Shown here: one piece after another, positions 1 to 9,269 of the stretch
How positions within the stretch are numbered: the stretch's first letter is position 1
Layout: each line of letters opens with the position of its first letter
Assembly (NCBI RefSeq): GCF_000702905.1
Contig: NZ_JNKR01000001.1
Span: 186,001-250,000, forward strand
Source: Mitsuokella jalaludinii DSM 13811
GTDB taxonomy: Bacteria > Bacillota > Negativicutes > Selenomonadales > Selenomonadaceae
DNA length: 64,000 bases
Reading direction: 5' to 3'
Position numbers and translations under genes: made by a program
The notes under the pieces: model-generated
Seen by the model: only the letters and a program-made list of their open reading frames with translations
Database searches by the model: none
Told to the model about the DNA's origin: nothing

Positions 1-1197
1 GCAGATGGGACACTCGCTGTAGACGATGCTGTCGATGTTCTGGCGCGTCTTCTTGCGCGTGATCTCGACGAGCCCGAGGCTCGTGATATCGACAATATTC
101 GTCTTCGTGCGGTCATGCTTGACCTGCCCGCGCATGTAGGCGAGCAGCTCTTCTTTCTGCGACTCTTTCTCCATGTCGATGAAGTCGACGATGATGATGC
201 CTCCGATGTCGCGCAGGCGAATCTGCTTGAGGATCTCGGCAGCGGCCTCGAGGTTTGTCTGGTAGACAGTGTCGCCGAGATTCGTCTTGCCGACGTACTT
301 GCCCGTGTTGACGTCAATGACGGTCAGAGCTTCTGTCTTATCGATGACGAGGAAGCCGCCCGATTTGAGCTCGACCTCGCGGGCACCGAGCTTATCGATC
401 TCCTCCTCGATGTGGTACGCCTTGAATATCGGCGTCTTCGCCTCGTAATAGCGGATGCGGCCGACGAGCTCCGGCGAGATAGCCTCGACGAGGCTGCAGA
501 CGCGCTGGTAGGCCTCTTTGTCGTCGATGACGAGCTCATCGACATCTGCGCTGAAGCGGTCGCGCACAAGGCGTATGAGGAGGTCAGCGTCGCGGTAGAG
601 GAGCGCGGAGCCCTTCGACTTGAGCCTGTAGCGCGCGAGGATGGACTCCCAGAGCCGCACGAGGTAGCGCACGTCAGCGGCGAGGTTCTCCTCGCTCTGG
701 CCCGCGGCGACCGTGCGGATGATGAGCCCCATGCCCTTGGGGCAGATGCGCTCAGCGATCGCGTGCAGGCGCGCACGCTCCGCCTCGTCCTCAATGCGCC
801 GCGACATGCCGATGTAGGCGGCTGTCGGCATCAGGACGACGTTGCGCCCCGGCAAGGAGATGTGCATCGTCGCGCGCGGCCCCTTCGTGCCGATGGCGTC
901 CTTGACAATCTGGATGGGCAGGCTCTGCCCGATGTGGATGCGCGCGTTCTGCGGCATGGACTCGATTGTCTCGTGTGGCAGGCCGTCGCCGATGTACAGG
1001 AAGGCGTTCTTCCCGGTGCCGATGTCGACAAAGGCGGCCTGCATGCCCGGCAGGACGTTCTGCACGCGCCCCTTGTAGATGTTGCCGACGAGATGCGAAT
1101 GCGAGGAACGCTCCATCTCCACCGCCTGCAGCTCGCCGTCCTCGAGGATGGCCATGCAAGTCTCCTCTGGCACCATATTCACGATGATGGATCTCAT
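1..1197 (-). CDS. rng: Ribonuclease G/E family endoribonuclease (3' end cut by window edge)
   Basis: RNase G/E cleaves single-stranded RNA in rRNA maturation and mRNA turnover. Reading from the ATG at 1197 gives 399 codons with no stop before the window edge, so the C-terminus is missing. An S1-like RNA-binding domain starts near residue 37 (VGNIYKGRV). The two acidic catalytic segments are visible: VIDVNTGKYVG near residue 292 and GGIIIVDFIDM near 333. The last visible residues, ECPIC, fit the zinc-link cysteine pair that joins subunits in this family. A ribosome site GAGGTGA lies 4 bases before ATG. The gene follows the radical SAM gene by 56 bases and is probably co-transcribed. RNase E would carry a long C-terminal scaffold; which of the two this is cannot be decided from the visible part. 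Confidence 0.93.
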   Translation of the reverse strand, partial: MRSIIVNMVPEETCMAILEDGELQAVEMERSSHSHLVGNIYKGRVQNVLPGMQAAFVDIGTGKNAFLYIGDGLPHETIESMPQNARIHIGQSLPIQIVKDAIGTKGPRATMHISLPGRNVVLMPTAAYIGMSRRIEDEAERARLHAIAERICPKGMGLIIRTVAAGQSEENLAADVRYLVRLWESILARYRLKSKGSALLYRDADLLIRLVRDRFSADVDELVIDDKEAYQRVCSLVEAISPELVGRIRYYEAKTPIFKAYHIEEEIDKLGAREVELKSGGFLVIDKTEALTVIDVNTGKYVGKTNLGDTVYQTNLEAAAEILKQIRLRDIGGIIIVDFIDMEKESQKEELLAYMRGQVKHDRTKTNIVDITSLGLVEITRKKTRQNIDSIVYSECPIC

Positions 1198-1253
1198 AAC
1201 GTCACCTCACTCCAATCCTTGATGTTTCGATTCCCAGATGTGAATGCCTGTGC

Positions 1254-3914
1254 TCAGGCAAGGTCAATGAGCTTCTTGCCGTGGCCGAAAATGCCCTGGC
1301 GCTCAATGCGGGCCGCAGCCGGATTTACGGCGAGCTCGAAGTCCTTGGCGATCAGCGAGAGGACTTCGAGCGGCTTGACGCTGCCCGACTGCGTGATGAC
1401 GATGTCCATCGTCATCTGCAGCTCGCCGTCTGCCACGGCAAAGGCGACCGGCTCCTTCATGTACTGCTTCGTCTCGATGTCGCGCGTCTTTTTCGGCGTC
1501 ACGCGATGCCAGACGGCCTCCGCCGCCTTATTGTAGGCATCGATGCTCGCCCTTGCCTGCGCCTCTGTGCCAGCAAACGGCACGCGCAAGATGTAGATGG
1601 CCTCGTCGGCCTCCGACATCAGGGCCTTGTGCTTGCCGCGGATCTCGCGAAGCTTCAAGAGCTTGGCGCCCGGCGGCAGTTCCTTCTGCAGGCGGTCAAA
1701 GATCTCGGGCTGACACAAGGGCTTCGTGAGCTCAAAGTCCATGTACTCCGAAGCGCTCGTGACACCGAGCGAGAGCGCCGAGGCGAAGGCCACCTTCATG
1801 TGCGGGTTGAAGCCCTCAGAATAGGCCATCGGCAGCTTGGCGCGGTCAAATGCGCGCAGGAAGAGGTTCGCATAGTCGAGATGCGAGACGTAACGGAGCT
1901 CCTCTCCCTTCGTGATCTCGGCGCGCCATGCGTAGAGCGTGCGCGGGCGGCCGGGGCCCTTCGGGTCATGCGCGGGAACCTGCTTGCTCTCCTGTTTCGC
2001 TGCGTCAGCCCTCTTTTCCTGCTCGCTCTGCGCTTCCTGATTTTCCTGTTCGAGGCGCGCGTCTTCCTGCTTCTTGTAGTCGATGACGTGCACGCCGAGG
2101 TTCGGGCAGATGCCGCAGGCCGTGCAGCGGCCGCGGCGACAGTCTTCCGTCAGGCTCGCGTTCATCGCGTGATGCCACTCGCGCAGCAGGAACTCCTGGT
2201 TGACGCCTGGCGAGGTGACGAGCCACGGCAGCGGCTCGTTGAAGTTGCGCGTGCGCATGTTGTAGTAACCCATGTCGACACCGCACTTGCGGAAGGCCTC
2301 ATGCCAGACATCATCGCGGTAGAGGTCCGACCAGCCGTCGAACTTCGCGCCATCCTGCCAAGCCTGATGAAGCACCTTGGCGAGACGGCGGTCGCCGCGC
2401 GCGAAGACACCCTCGATGACGGAGAGGCGTGCGTCGTGGTAGTTGAAGGTGATGGCGCGGTCCGTGATGTGCTCCTTGAGGAGTTGCTGGCGGCGCTGGA
2501 ACTCCTCGATGGGCAGCTGGCCGAACCACTGGAACGGCGTGTACGGCTTCGGCACGAAGCAGGCGACGGAGATCGTGACCTTGCAGCCGCGCTTGCCCTT
2601 GATCTCGGTGTAGAGGTCGACGACCTTCTTGGCGAGCTCGGCAATGCCGATGACATCCTCGTCCGTCTCCGTCGGCAGGCCCATCATGAAGTAGAGCTTG
2701 ACCTGCTTCCAGCCCTGACGGAAGGCAGCGCCGCAGGCCTTCATGAGATTCTCTTCCGTCACGCCCTTGTTGATGACGTCGCGCAGGCGCTGCGTGCCCG
2801 CTTCCGGCGCGAAGGTCAGGCCAGACTTCCTCACCTGCTGCATCTTGTGGGCGAGGTCGATGGAGAAGCTGTCGATGCGCAGGGACGGCAGCGAGAAGCT
2901 GACCTTCTCGTCGCGGAAGTCCGCCATGAGGTCATCGACGAGTCGGCCGAGGCAGGAGTAGTCGGCCGACGACAGCGAGGTCAGGCTCATCTCGTCGTAG
3001 CCCGTCGCATCGACGAGGCCGCGGGCCATCTTGCGCAGGTTCTCCTCCGTGCGCTCGCGGGCCGGGCGATAGCAGATGCCGGCCTGGCAGAAGCGGCAGC
3101 CGCGCGAGCAGCCACGGAAGAGCTCGAGCATGATGCGGTTGTGCACGATGTCCATGTACGGAACGACGGGATGCTCGACCGAGATGGCATCGTCCATATC
3201 ACGGATGACGCGCTTGTAGATGACGGGCTTGGCCGCCTCAACAAGCGGGCGCAGGGCCCGGTAGTTTCCCTCTTCGTCGTACTCCGGCTCGTAGAAAGAC
3301 GGCACGTAGATGCCCGGGACATCGAGCAGGCGCTGCAAAAAGCCCTTGCGGCCGCCCGGACGCCCCTCTCTCTTCCAGGCCATGAAAGCGTCCGACACTT
3401 CGACGATTGCCTCTTCGCCCTCGCCGACGATGAAGAAGTCGAAGAAGTCGGCAATCGGCTCGACGTTGTAGACGCACGGGCCGCCGCCGACGACAAACGG
3501 CATCGCTTCGCCGCGGTCCTTCGCGAAGAGCGGGATGCCCGCAAGATCGAGCATGTTGAGCACATTCGTGTAGATCATCTCGTACTGGAGCGAGAAGCCG
3601 AAGAAGTCGAAGGCTGAGATCTCCGTCTTCGTCTCGAGCGAAAAGAGCGGCATCTTGCGCTTGCGCATCTCTTCTTCCATGTCCGTCCAGGGCGCGTAGA
3701 CGCGCTCTGCCGCGATGTCCTCGCGGCGGTTGAGCACTTCGTACAGGATGGCAAGGCCGAGGTTGCTCATGCCGACCTCGTAGACATCCGGCAGGGCCAG
3801 CGCCCAGGTGCAGTCCACAGCCGCGTGGTCTTTGATGACGGCATTCCATTCGCCGCCCGTGTAGCGCGCCGGCTTCAGGACGGACTGCAGCACTTCGTGT
3901 TCGAGTCGTACCAT
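1254..3914 (-). CDS. Fused radical SAM (TIGR03960-type) and DUF2344 protein
   Basis: The 886-aa protein joins a radical SAM enzyme to a C-terminal DUF2344 (TIGR03936-type) domain. The N-terminal ~180 residues resemble the B12-binding-like region of this family. The SAM cluster motif CSRGCRFC lies near residue 270. A second cysteine group follows DUF-proximal sequence (CRRGRCTACGIC, near residue 630). DUF2344 starts near residue 660 (RTLYAWRAEITKGEELRYVSHLD). The start ATG at 3914 is preceded by CGGAGG at 10 bases; an upstream in-frame start at 3938 would lie before that ribosome site and inside a terminator, so it was not used. Location between rodA and rng is typical in Firmicutes. The reaction is unknown; a tRNA or ribosome-related role is sometimes suggested by context only. 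Confidence 0.9.
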   Translation of the reverse strand: MVRLEHEVLQSVLKPARYTGGEWNAVIKDHAAVDCTWALALPDVYEVGMSNLGLAILYEVLNRREDIAAERVYAPWTDMEEEMRKRKMPLFSLETKTEISAFDFFGFSLQYEMIYTNVLNMLDLAGIPLFAKDRGEAMPFVVGGGPCVYNVEPIADFFDFFIVGEGEEAIVEVSDAFMAWKREGRPGGRKGFLQRLLDVPGIYVPSFYEPEYDEEGNYRALRPLVEAAKPVIYKRVIRDMDDAISVEHPVVPYMDIVHNRIMLELFRGCSRGCRFCQAGICYRPARERTEENLRKMARGLVDATGYDEMSLTSLSSADYSCLGRLVDDLMADFRDEKVSFSLPSLRIDSFSIDLAHKMQQVRKSGLTFAPEAGTQRLRDVINKGVTEENLMKACGAAFRQGWKQVKLYFMMGLPTETDEDVIGIAELAKKVVDLYTEIKGKRGCKVTISVACFVPKPYTPFQWFGQLPIEEFQRRQQLLKEHITDRAITFNYHDARLSVIEGVFARGDRRLAKVLHQAWQDGAKFDGWSDLYRDDVWHEAFRKCGVDMGYYNMRTRNFNEPLPWLVTSPGVNQEFLLREWHHAMNASLTEDCRRGRCTACGICPNLGVHVIDYKKQEDARLEQENQEAQSEQEKRADAAKQESKQVPAHDPKGPGRPRTLYAWRAEITKGEELRYVSHLDYANLFLRAFDRAKLPMAYSEGFNPHMKVAFASALSLGVTSASEYMDFELTKPLCQPEIFDRLQKELPPGAKLLKLREIRGKHKALMSEADEAIYILRVPFAGTEAQARASIDAYNKAAEAVWHRVTPKKTRDIETKQYMKEPVAFAVADGELQMTMDIVITQSGSVKPLEVLSLIAKDFELAVNPAAARIERQGIFGHGKKLIDLA

Positions 3915-3936
3915 TGATTGATTTCCTCCGTATCTC

Positions 3937-3977
3937 AAAAAAAGCCTCCCCTCTCTCGGGACCGAAACAGGGAAGGC
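3937..3977 (-). terminator. Rho-independent terminator after rodA
   Basis: On the minus strand a 9-bp stem (GCCTTCCCT with AGGGGAGGC, one G-U pair) is followed by seven T residues. It ends the rodA message. It lies only about 23 bases before the start codon of the radical SAM gene, so that gene may depend on read-through. Confidence 0.8.
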
Positions 3978-3994
3978 CGGGCCTTCTGGCCCAT

Positions 3995-5101
3995 CTAAAA
4001 GACAAGTTTTTGTTTGCGCCGCTCGATGTTGAGCAGGATGGCGATGGACATGATGTTCGTCGTCAGCGAGCTGACACCGTAGCTCATGAGCGGGAGCGGG
4101 ATGCCCGTGACCGGCATGATGCCCATCGTCATGCCGACGTTGACGAGCACGTGGAAAGCCAGCATCGAGGTGATGCCCGTGGCCAGCAGGCGACCGAACG
4201 TGTCGCCCGCATCGCGCGCCGTCACGACACCGCGCCAGAGCACGATGAGGTATAAGAGCAGCAGGAACGTCACGCCAATGAAGCCGAGCTCCTCGCCGAC
4301 GACGGCAAAGATGAAGTCCGTGTGGTTCTCCGGCAGGAAGTTCAGCTGGCTCTGCGTGCCGCCGAAGAGTCCCTTGCCGAACAGCATGCCCGAGCCGATG
4401 GCAATCTTGGACTGGATGATGTGGTAGCCAGAGCCCAAGGGGTCGACGTTCGGGTTCATGAAGACCGTCAGGCGCATCTTCTGGTAATCCTTGAGGAAGT
4501 GCCAGAAGATTGGGAAGGCCGCGATGCCCGCAGCGAAGATGCCCAGGAGCAGCTTCCTGTTGATGCCGGCGACGTAGACCATGCCGAAGAAGATGGCCAT
4601 GAATACGAGCGAGGTTCCGAGGTCTGGCTGCTTGAGGACCAAGAGGAACGGCACGCCGACGTAGGCCGCGACGGGCAGGAGATCGTGTATCGTGTTGAGG
4701 TGGCCGACCTTATTGTCGAGCATCGTCGCGATCGAGATGATCATGATGAGCTTCGAGAACTCAGACGGCTGGATGCTGATTGGGCCGATCGTGATCCAGC
4801 GCTGGGCGCCAAGAGCCGACTGTCCGACAAGCATGACGGCCACGAGCAGGACCAGGTTGAAGATGTAGAGCTTGTTGCCGTACCCTTCGAGGACCTTGTA
4901 GTCAAAATTCATGAGGAAGGCCGCCAGTGCGACGTTCACGAGCGCAAAGATGCCCTGACGCTGGACAAACCAGTAGCGTTCCTCACTCGGTGTATTGATG
5001 TGCGTCGCACTGCCGATGATGACGAGGCTCATGACGATGATGGCCGCCGTCGCAGCAATGAGGATGTAATCCGTCCGGCGCAGATAACGTTTGTTCATCA
5101 T
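3995..5101 (-). CDS. rodA: Rod-shape SEDS peptidoglycan polymerase RodA
   Basis: RodA polymerises lipid II glycan strands in the elongasome, together with PBP2. The protein is about 368 aa and almost wholly hydrophobic with about ten membrane spans. SEDS signatures are visible, including AIGSGMLFGKGLFGGTQSQ and the segment NFLPENHTDFIFAVVGEELGF split over the periplasmic loop, and PVTGIPLPLMSYGVSS near the C-terminus. The start was set at the ATGATG pair at 5101/5098. An earlier in-frame ATG at 5134 would run into minE, whose stop is at 5115. It is the last gene of the mre-mrdA-min-rodA cluster and is followed by a terminator. Confidence 0.95.
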   Translation of the reverse strand: MMNKRYLRRTDYILIAATAAIIVMSLVIIGSATHINTPSEERYWFVQRQGIFALVNVALAAFLMNFDYKVLEGYGNKLYIFNLVLLVAVMLVGQSALGAQRWITIGPISIQPSEFSKLIMIISIATMLDNKVGHLNTIHDLLPVAAYVGVPFLLVLKQPDLGTSLVFMAIFFGMVYVAGINRKLLLGIFAAGIAAFPIFWHFLKDYQKMRLTVFMNPNVDPLGSGYHIIQSKIAIGSGMLFGKGLFGGTQSQLNFLPENHTDFIFAVVGEELGFIGVTFLLLLYLIVLWRGVVTARDAGDTFGRLLATGITSMLAFHVLVNVGMTMGIMPVTGIPLPLMSYGVSSLTTNIMSIAILLNIERRKQKLVF

Positions 5102-5114
5102 TCCGTACGTCTTC

Positions 5115-5387
5115 TCACTTCTTCCCCGCATCATGCTTCATGCGGTTGACCGGGATATTCGCGACAAGGGCGACGGAGTTGTCGTCGTTCTCAAGCGAGA
5201 TATCCATATCCTTCTGATTGATATCCATGTAATTCGAGATGACCTTGATGATGTCATTCTTGAGGTTGTCCATGACTTCTGGCGAGACATTGGCGCGGTC
5301 ATGGATCAGCACGACCTTGAGGCGGTCATGCGCGATCTGCCCCGATCTCTCTTTCTTGCCAAAAATCTTCTTGACCAAATCCAACAT
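5115..5387 (-). CDS. minE: Cell-division topological specificity factor MinE
   Basis: MinE stimulates MinD ATPase and drives pole-to-pole oscillation so that MinC blocks polar division. The 90-aa length is normal. An N-terminal membrane-contact and anti-MinCD helix is visible (LVKKIFGKKERSGQIAHDRL), followed by the topological domain with KNDIIKVISNYMDI. The ribosome site AAGGAGG stands 7-8 bases before ATG. It follows minD by 12 bases. Having MinE rather than DivIVA as the only Min partner in view agrees with a Negativicutes origin. Confidence 0.96.
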   Translation of the reverse strand: MLDLVKKIFGKKERSGQIAHDRLKVVLIHDRANVSPEVMDNLKNDIIKVISNYMDINQKDMDISLENDDNSVALVANIPVNRMKHDAGKK

Positions 5388-5399
5388 GCCTTTCCCTCC

Positions 5400-6191
5400 T
5401 TATGCTCCAAATACGCGGCGCTTGAGCCTCTGGAAGAAGCCCTCCTTCGGGAATTCCATGAAGGGGATGTCCTCGCCGCAGATGCGGCCAACGATGTTGC
5501 GGTAGGCCTGTCCTGCAAGCGAGTGCTCCATCGTGATGCAGGGCTCGCCCTTATTGGTGCTCGTGACGACCATCTCGTCATCCGGCACCTGACCGATACA
5601 GTCGATCGAGAGGATGTCATTGATATCGTTCATGTCGAGCATGTCACCGCTCTCAACCATCTGCGGGCGGATGCGGTTGACGATGAGCTTGATGTCCTCC
5701 TTGTCGGCGCGCGAGAGCTCACCGATGATCTTGTCGGCATCGCGGACAGCCGAGATTTCCGGCATCGTCACGACGATGGCCGTGTCAGCGGCGGCGATGG
5801 CCGTCTTGAAGCCCTGCTCGATACCGGCGGGGCAGTCGATGAGGATGAAGTCGAACTCCTTGCGCAGGTCCTCGCAGAGCTTGACGAGCTGCTCTGGGTT
5901 GACACTCGTCTTGTCCTTGACCTGGGAGGTCGGCAGCAGGAAGAGGCTCTCATACTTCTTGTGGCGCACGAGGGCCTTCTTGCAGGGCACGCGGCCTTCT
6001 GCCACATCGATGAGGTCGTACATGATGCGGTTCTCGAGGCCGAGGAGCAGATCGAGATTGCGCAGGCCCGTATCCGTGTCGACGAGAACGACTTTCTTGC
6101 CGCGCATGGCGAGGCCGACGCCGAGGTTTGCCGTCGTCGTCGTCTTGCCGACACCGCCCTTGCCCGAAGTGATTACATAAACTTTGCTCAT
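5400..6191 (-). CDS. minD: Septum-site determining ATPase MinD
   Basis: MinD is the membrane-cycling ATPase that recruits MinC. The 263-aa protein begins with the deviant Walker A motif GKGGVGKTTTT at residues 10-20 and carries VLVDTDTGLRNLDLLLG next. Walker B-like LIDCPAGI is near residue 135. The last residues, FFQRLKRRVFGA, form the amphipathic membrane-targeting helix. It lies between minC (10 bases upstream) and minE in the same operon. Confidence 0.97.
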   Translation of the reverse strand: MSKVYVITSGKGGVGKTTTTANLGVGLAMRGKKVVLVDTDTGLRNLDLLLGLENRIMYDLIDVAEGRVPCKKALVRHKKYESLFLLPTSQVKDKTSVNPEQLVKLCEDLRKEFDFILIDCPAGIEQGFKTAIAAADTAIVVTMPEISAVRDADKIIGELSRADKEDIKLIVNRIRPQMVESGDMLDMNDINDILSIDCIGQVPDDEMVVTSTNKGEPCITMEHSLAGQAYRNIVGRICGEDIPFMEFPKEGFFQRLKRRVFGA

Positions 6192-6201
6192 ACCCTTATT
6201 C

Positions 6202-6852
6202 CTACCTTTCTATCGGTTCGATGACAATCTGCCCATCTTTTATCGAAGCGCGCTCGGCACGCTCCGTCATCTCCATGTGGTCCGGCGAGCGCGCGATGAG
6301 ATTCGCGATGCGGATCTGCGTCGGCATCAGGTGATCGGCGATGATGAAGGAATCCGTATCGCCTGACGCGCCAGCATGCACGAGGCCGCGGCACGTGCCG
6401 CGGATGTCGATGCTGCCGCCTGCGATGATCTGCGCGCCGGGATTGACGTTGCCGCAGACGAGCACGGAGCTCTCCGTGCGGATCTCCTGGCCGCCGCGCA
6501 GCGTGCGGTTGACCACGACCATCTCCTGCACATGCGGGTCCTTCTTGCGGGCAGCAGGTGAAGCGGCCTTCTGCTTCTTGGCGGCCGGAGCTGCTGGCTC
6601 TTCCTCAGGCTCTTCCCCCATCGTCCTGCAGATCAGACCATGCTCGTGGAAGAGCTTCTGGAGCTTTACGAACTCCTCCTTGAGGAAGCGCTCACGCGGC
6701 ACGAGCACGAGTGTGCCGCGCAGGAAAAAGCCGGAGCCAGACTCGAGCTTCTGCTCGATGTGCTTCCAGATGTCATCAAAAGAGGCGCCCTCTGCAAAAC
6801 TCAGCTGCAGCCCTTTTCTCCCGCCCTTGATCTTCACAATCTCATCATGCAT
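6202..6852 (-). CDS. minC: Septum-site inhibitor MinC
   Basis: MinC inhibits FtsZ assembly away from mid-cell. The 216-aa protein has the N-terminal FtsZ-inhibiting domain (residues 1-95, starting MHDEIVKIKGGRKGLQLSF), then an alanine/lysine-rich linker (about residues 100-125), then the C-terminal right-handed beta-helix (VNPGAQIIAGGSIDIRG; SFIIADHLMPTQIRIAN) that binds MinD. It lies 56 bases downstream of mrdA and 10 bases before minD. Confidence 0.95.
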   Translation of the reverse strand: MHDEIVKIKGGRKGLQLSFAEGASFDDIWKHIEQKLESGSGFFLRGTLVLVPRERFLKEEFVKLQKLFHEHGLICRTMGEEPEEEPAAPAAKKQKAASPAARKKDPHVQEMVVVNRTLRGGQEIRTESSVLVCGNVNPGAQIIAGGSIDIRGTCRGLVHAGASGDTDSFIIADHLMPTQIRIANLIARSPDHMEMTERAERASIKDGQIVIEPIER

Positions 6853-6908
6853 AATGACTGCCGATTCTCCTCTCTATCTTACGACCTTCATGACCTTACG
6901 ACCGCTCA

Positions 6909-8690
6909 TCACTTCTTATCGCCGCCGTCCTGGTTGAAGCCAAAGGCTGCCTCGAGGATCTTGCGCCCGATCGGCACGGCCGACTGGGAACCGTAGCCGC
7001 CGTTCTCGACGATGACGGCCACGACGACATTCGGATTGTCGAACGGGCCGTAGGCGACGAACCAGCCGTGATCGCGTCCCTGTGAGTTCTCGGCCGTACC
7101 CGTCTTGCCGGCGATGTCGACCGTGAAGCCACGGAAGCTCGAAGCTGCCGTGCCGTACTTCGTGACATCGTGCAGGCCGTCCTGGACGAGCTTGATGTCC
7201 TCTTCCGGAACGTCGAGCTGCGACAGGAGTTCCGGCTGGAAGTCCTTGACGACACTGCCGTCCGGCGCGATGATGCGGTTGACGACATGCGGCTTGTAGC
7301 GCTTGCCGTCAGCTGCGATCTCGCCCATGACCATGGCCGCCTGCAGCGGCGTCACAAGGTTGAAGCCCTGGCCGATGGCCGCATCAAATGTCTCCGACAG
7401 ATACCATTCGCCGTCATCGAAGTTCTTCTCCTTGTAGCGGCGGTTGGCGACGAGACCCGATGCCTCGTACGGCAGGTCGATGCCCGTCTTCGCGCCCAGA
7501 CCGAACATGCGCGCGTACTTTTCGAGGCGGTCGATGCCGAGGCGGTTGCCCATCTCGTAGAAGTAGACGTTATCCGAGTGCGCGAGGGCCGAGCGGAAAT
7601 TCAGCCAGCCGAGCGCCTCGCCGTCGGCGTTGCCCTTCGGGATGATCCAGTGGTGGCCAGAGTCGAAGATCTGCTCGTCCGGCGTGACGACGCCCTCCGT
7701 CAGGGCAGCCGTACCCGTGACAATCTTGAAAGTCGAGCCCGGCGGATACTCACCCGTGATGGTCTTGTTGTCCATCGGGTGATACGGATTGTTGTTGAGC
7801 TGATTCCATTCCTTCGACGAGATGCCGTGCGCAAAGAGGTTCGGGTCGAAGGCCGGGCGGCTGACCATCGCGAGAATCTCGCCCGTCTGCGGATTCATGA
7901 CGACGGCGGCCGCTGCATGGGCGCCGATCTGCGTGAGCTGTTCGTCAACGGCCTTCTCGGCCGCCTGCTGCAGTTTGATGTCGATCGTGAGCTCGAGGTC
8001 ATCGCCCGGCACCGGCTCCTTGCGGCCGAGAATCTGCACGGGCTTGCCCGACACGTCGACCTCGACCTGCTGGCCACCGTTCTCGCCGCGCAGCTCCTTG
8101 TCGTAGATCTTCTCGATGCCGAATTTGCCGATGATGTCGCCGGACTTGTAGCCCTCGTCCTTCATCTTCTCGAGCTCGGTGTCGTTGATCTCACTGACGT
8201 AGCCAAAGGTGTGCGCGCCTTCCTGCTTGAGGATGTAGTCGCGGATTGGCGTGACCTCGATGACGACACCAGGGTACTGGCTCTTCTGCTCCTCGATGAT
8301 CGAGACGATGTCCGGCGTGACATCCGTCTTGATGCGGATGGGGTTGAAGCCGCTGTGACCGGCAATCTTCGTCTTGATCTCGTCCGTCGGCACCTTCAGG
8401 AGATCTGAGAGACGCGCGATGACATCGTCCGAGATCGGCGCTGTCAGCGGCAGGAGCGAAACGGAAAAGCCCGGGCGATTCGTGACGAGCAACTCGCCGT
8501 TGCGGTCGTAGAACGTGCCGCGCGGCGCCATCGACGGCACGATGCGGATGCGGTTGCCGTCCGCGAGGCCCGCGTAGTACTCCCCCTGGTAGATCTGCAG
8601 GTAGGCAGCCCGCCCGATGAGAACGGCAATGACCAGGACCGATATGATCATCAATGTCCGTAATCTGCTGTTGATTTCATCATTATCCAA
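6909..8690 (-). CDS. mrdA: Penicillin-binding protein 2 (elongasome transpeptidase)
   Basis: PBP2 is the transpeptidase partner of RodA in side-wall synthesis. A single membrane anchor lies near residues 10-30, followed by the dimerisation domain and the transpeptidase domain. Catalytic motifs are complete: STFK near residue 318, SDN near 371 and KTG near 528. The chosen start is TTG at 8690, about 593 aa, because GGGAGAG lies 7 bases before it. An upstream TTG at 8726 would put the N-terminus inside a stem-loop and lacks a ribosome site. It follows mreD by 84 bases and precedes minC. Confidence 0.94.
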   Translation of the reverse strand: MDNDEINSRLRTLMIISVLVIAVLIGRAAYLQIYQGEYYAGLADGNRIRIVPSMAPRGTFYDRNGELLVTNRPGFSVSLLPLTAPISDDVIARLSDLLKVPTDEIKTKIAGHSGFNPIRIKTDVTPDIVSIIEEQKSQYPGVVIEVTPIRDYILKQEGAHTFGYVSEINDTELEKMKDEGYKSGDIIGKFGIEKIYDKELRGENGGQQVEVDVSGKPVQILGRKEPVPGDDLELTIDIKLQQAAEKAVDEQLTQIGAHAAAAVVMNPQTGEILAMVSRPAFDPNLFAHGISSKEWNQLNNNPYHPMDNKTITGEYPPGSTFKIVTGTAALTEGVVTPDEQIFDSGHHWIIPKGNADGEALGWLNFRSALAHSDNVYFYEMGNRLGIDRLEKYARMFGLGAKTGIDLPYEASGLVANRRYKEKNFDDGEWYLSETFDAAIGQGFNLVTPLQAAMVMGEIAADGKRYKPHVVNRIIAPDGSVVKDFQPELLSQLDVPEEDIKLVQDGLHDVTKYGTAASSFRGFTVDIAGKTGTAENSQGRDHGWFVAYGPFDNPNVVVAVIVENGGYGSQSAVPIGRKILEAAFGFNQDGGDKK

Positions 8691-8712
8691 AATCGAATCT
8701 CTCCCATAACGA

Positions 8713-8734
8713 AAGGCACCCCGCAAGGTGCCTT
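8713..8734 (-). other. Intergenic stem-loop between mreD and mrdA
   Basis: A perfect 8-bp stem (AAGGCACC with GGTGCCTT, 6-base loop) lies between mreD and the mrdA ribosome site. The T content after the stem is poor, so an RNA-stability or processing element, or a weak attenuator, is more likely than a full terminator. Confidence 0.5.
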
Positions 8735-8774
8735 AATCATTGCCAAAACGTCTGCTGCCCCAGAGAGGCTGCTG

Positions 8775-9269
8775 TCATGCTTTCTTCCCGTACCGCTTGT
8801 CGAGCTCGTAGGCCAGATGATGGACCGGGTAAGCGAATGCCAGCTGATAGATGAGCATCGGCAGCAGCGTGTACTGCATGTGGCCCATCAGATTAAAGCG
8901 ATACCCTAATAATATCATAAGTAACGCCAAAATAAAATAGTTCACTGTCGTCACCAGCAAAGACGCGAATACCGGCAGGAAGACCTGCTCCTTGAAGACC
9001 TGGTCGGAGAACTTGCCGACGCAGAAGCCGATGAGGACGCGCGTGAACGCATTCACGCCCAAGAACGTCCCACTCGCGATGTCCTGCAGCACGCCGACGG
9101 CAAAGCCCGAGAGCGCGCCGACGCGCGCCCCCTTGAGGAACGCCGTCGAGGTGACGAAGAGCAGCATGAGATCAGCCGTCACGCCGTGGTAAGCGATGAG
9201 CGGCAAGATGGAAGTCTGGAGCGCGTAGAGGATGATGACGAGTAGCGCGGTTGCGCCTGCATTCTTCAT
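8775..9269 (-). CDS. mreD: Rod-shape determining membrane protein MreD
   Basis: MreD is an integral membrane component of the elongasome. The 164-aa protein is hydrophobic with five to six predicted membrane helices and typical segments GALSGFAVGVLQDIASGTFLG and LIGFCVGKFSD. Its start overlaps the mreC stop by 4 bases, which indicates translational coupling. Confidence 0.93.
   Translation of the reverse strand: MKNAGATALLVIILYALQTSILPLIAYHGVTADLMLLFVTSTAFLKGARVGALSGFAVGVLQDIASGTFLGVNAFTRVLIGFCVGKFSDQVFKEQVFLPVFASLLVTTVNYFILALLMILLGYRFNLMGHMQYTLLPMLIYQLAFAYPVHHLAYELDKRYGKKA

Noticed and set aside
115-1536. Plus-strand 473-codon frame at the left end
   Set aside because: It is the mirror of the RNase G and radical SAM genes, whose motifs are clear on the minus strand.
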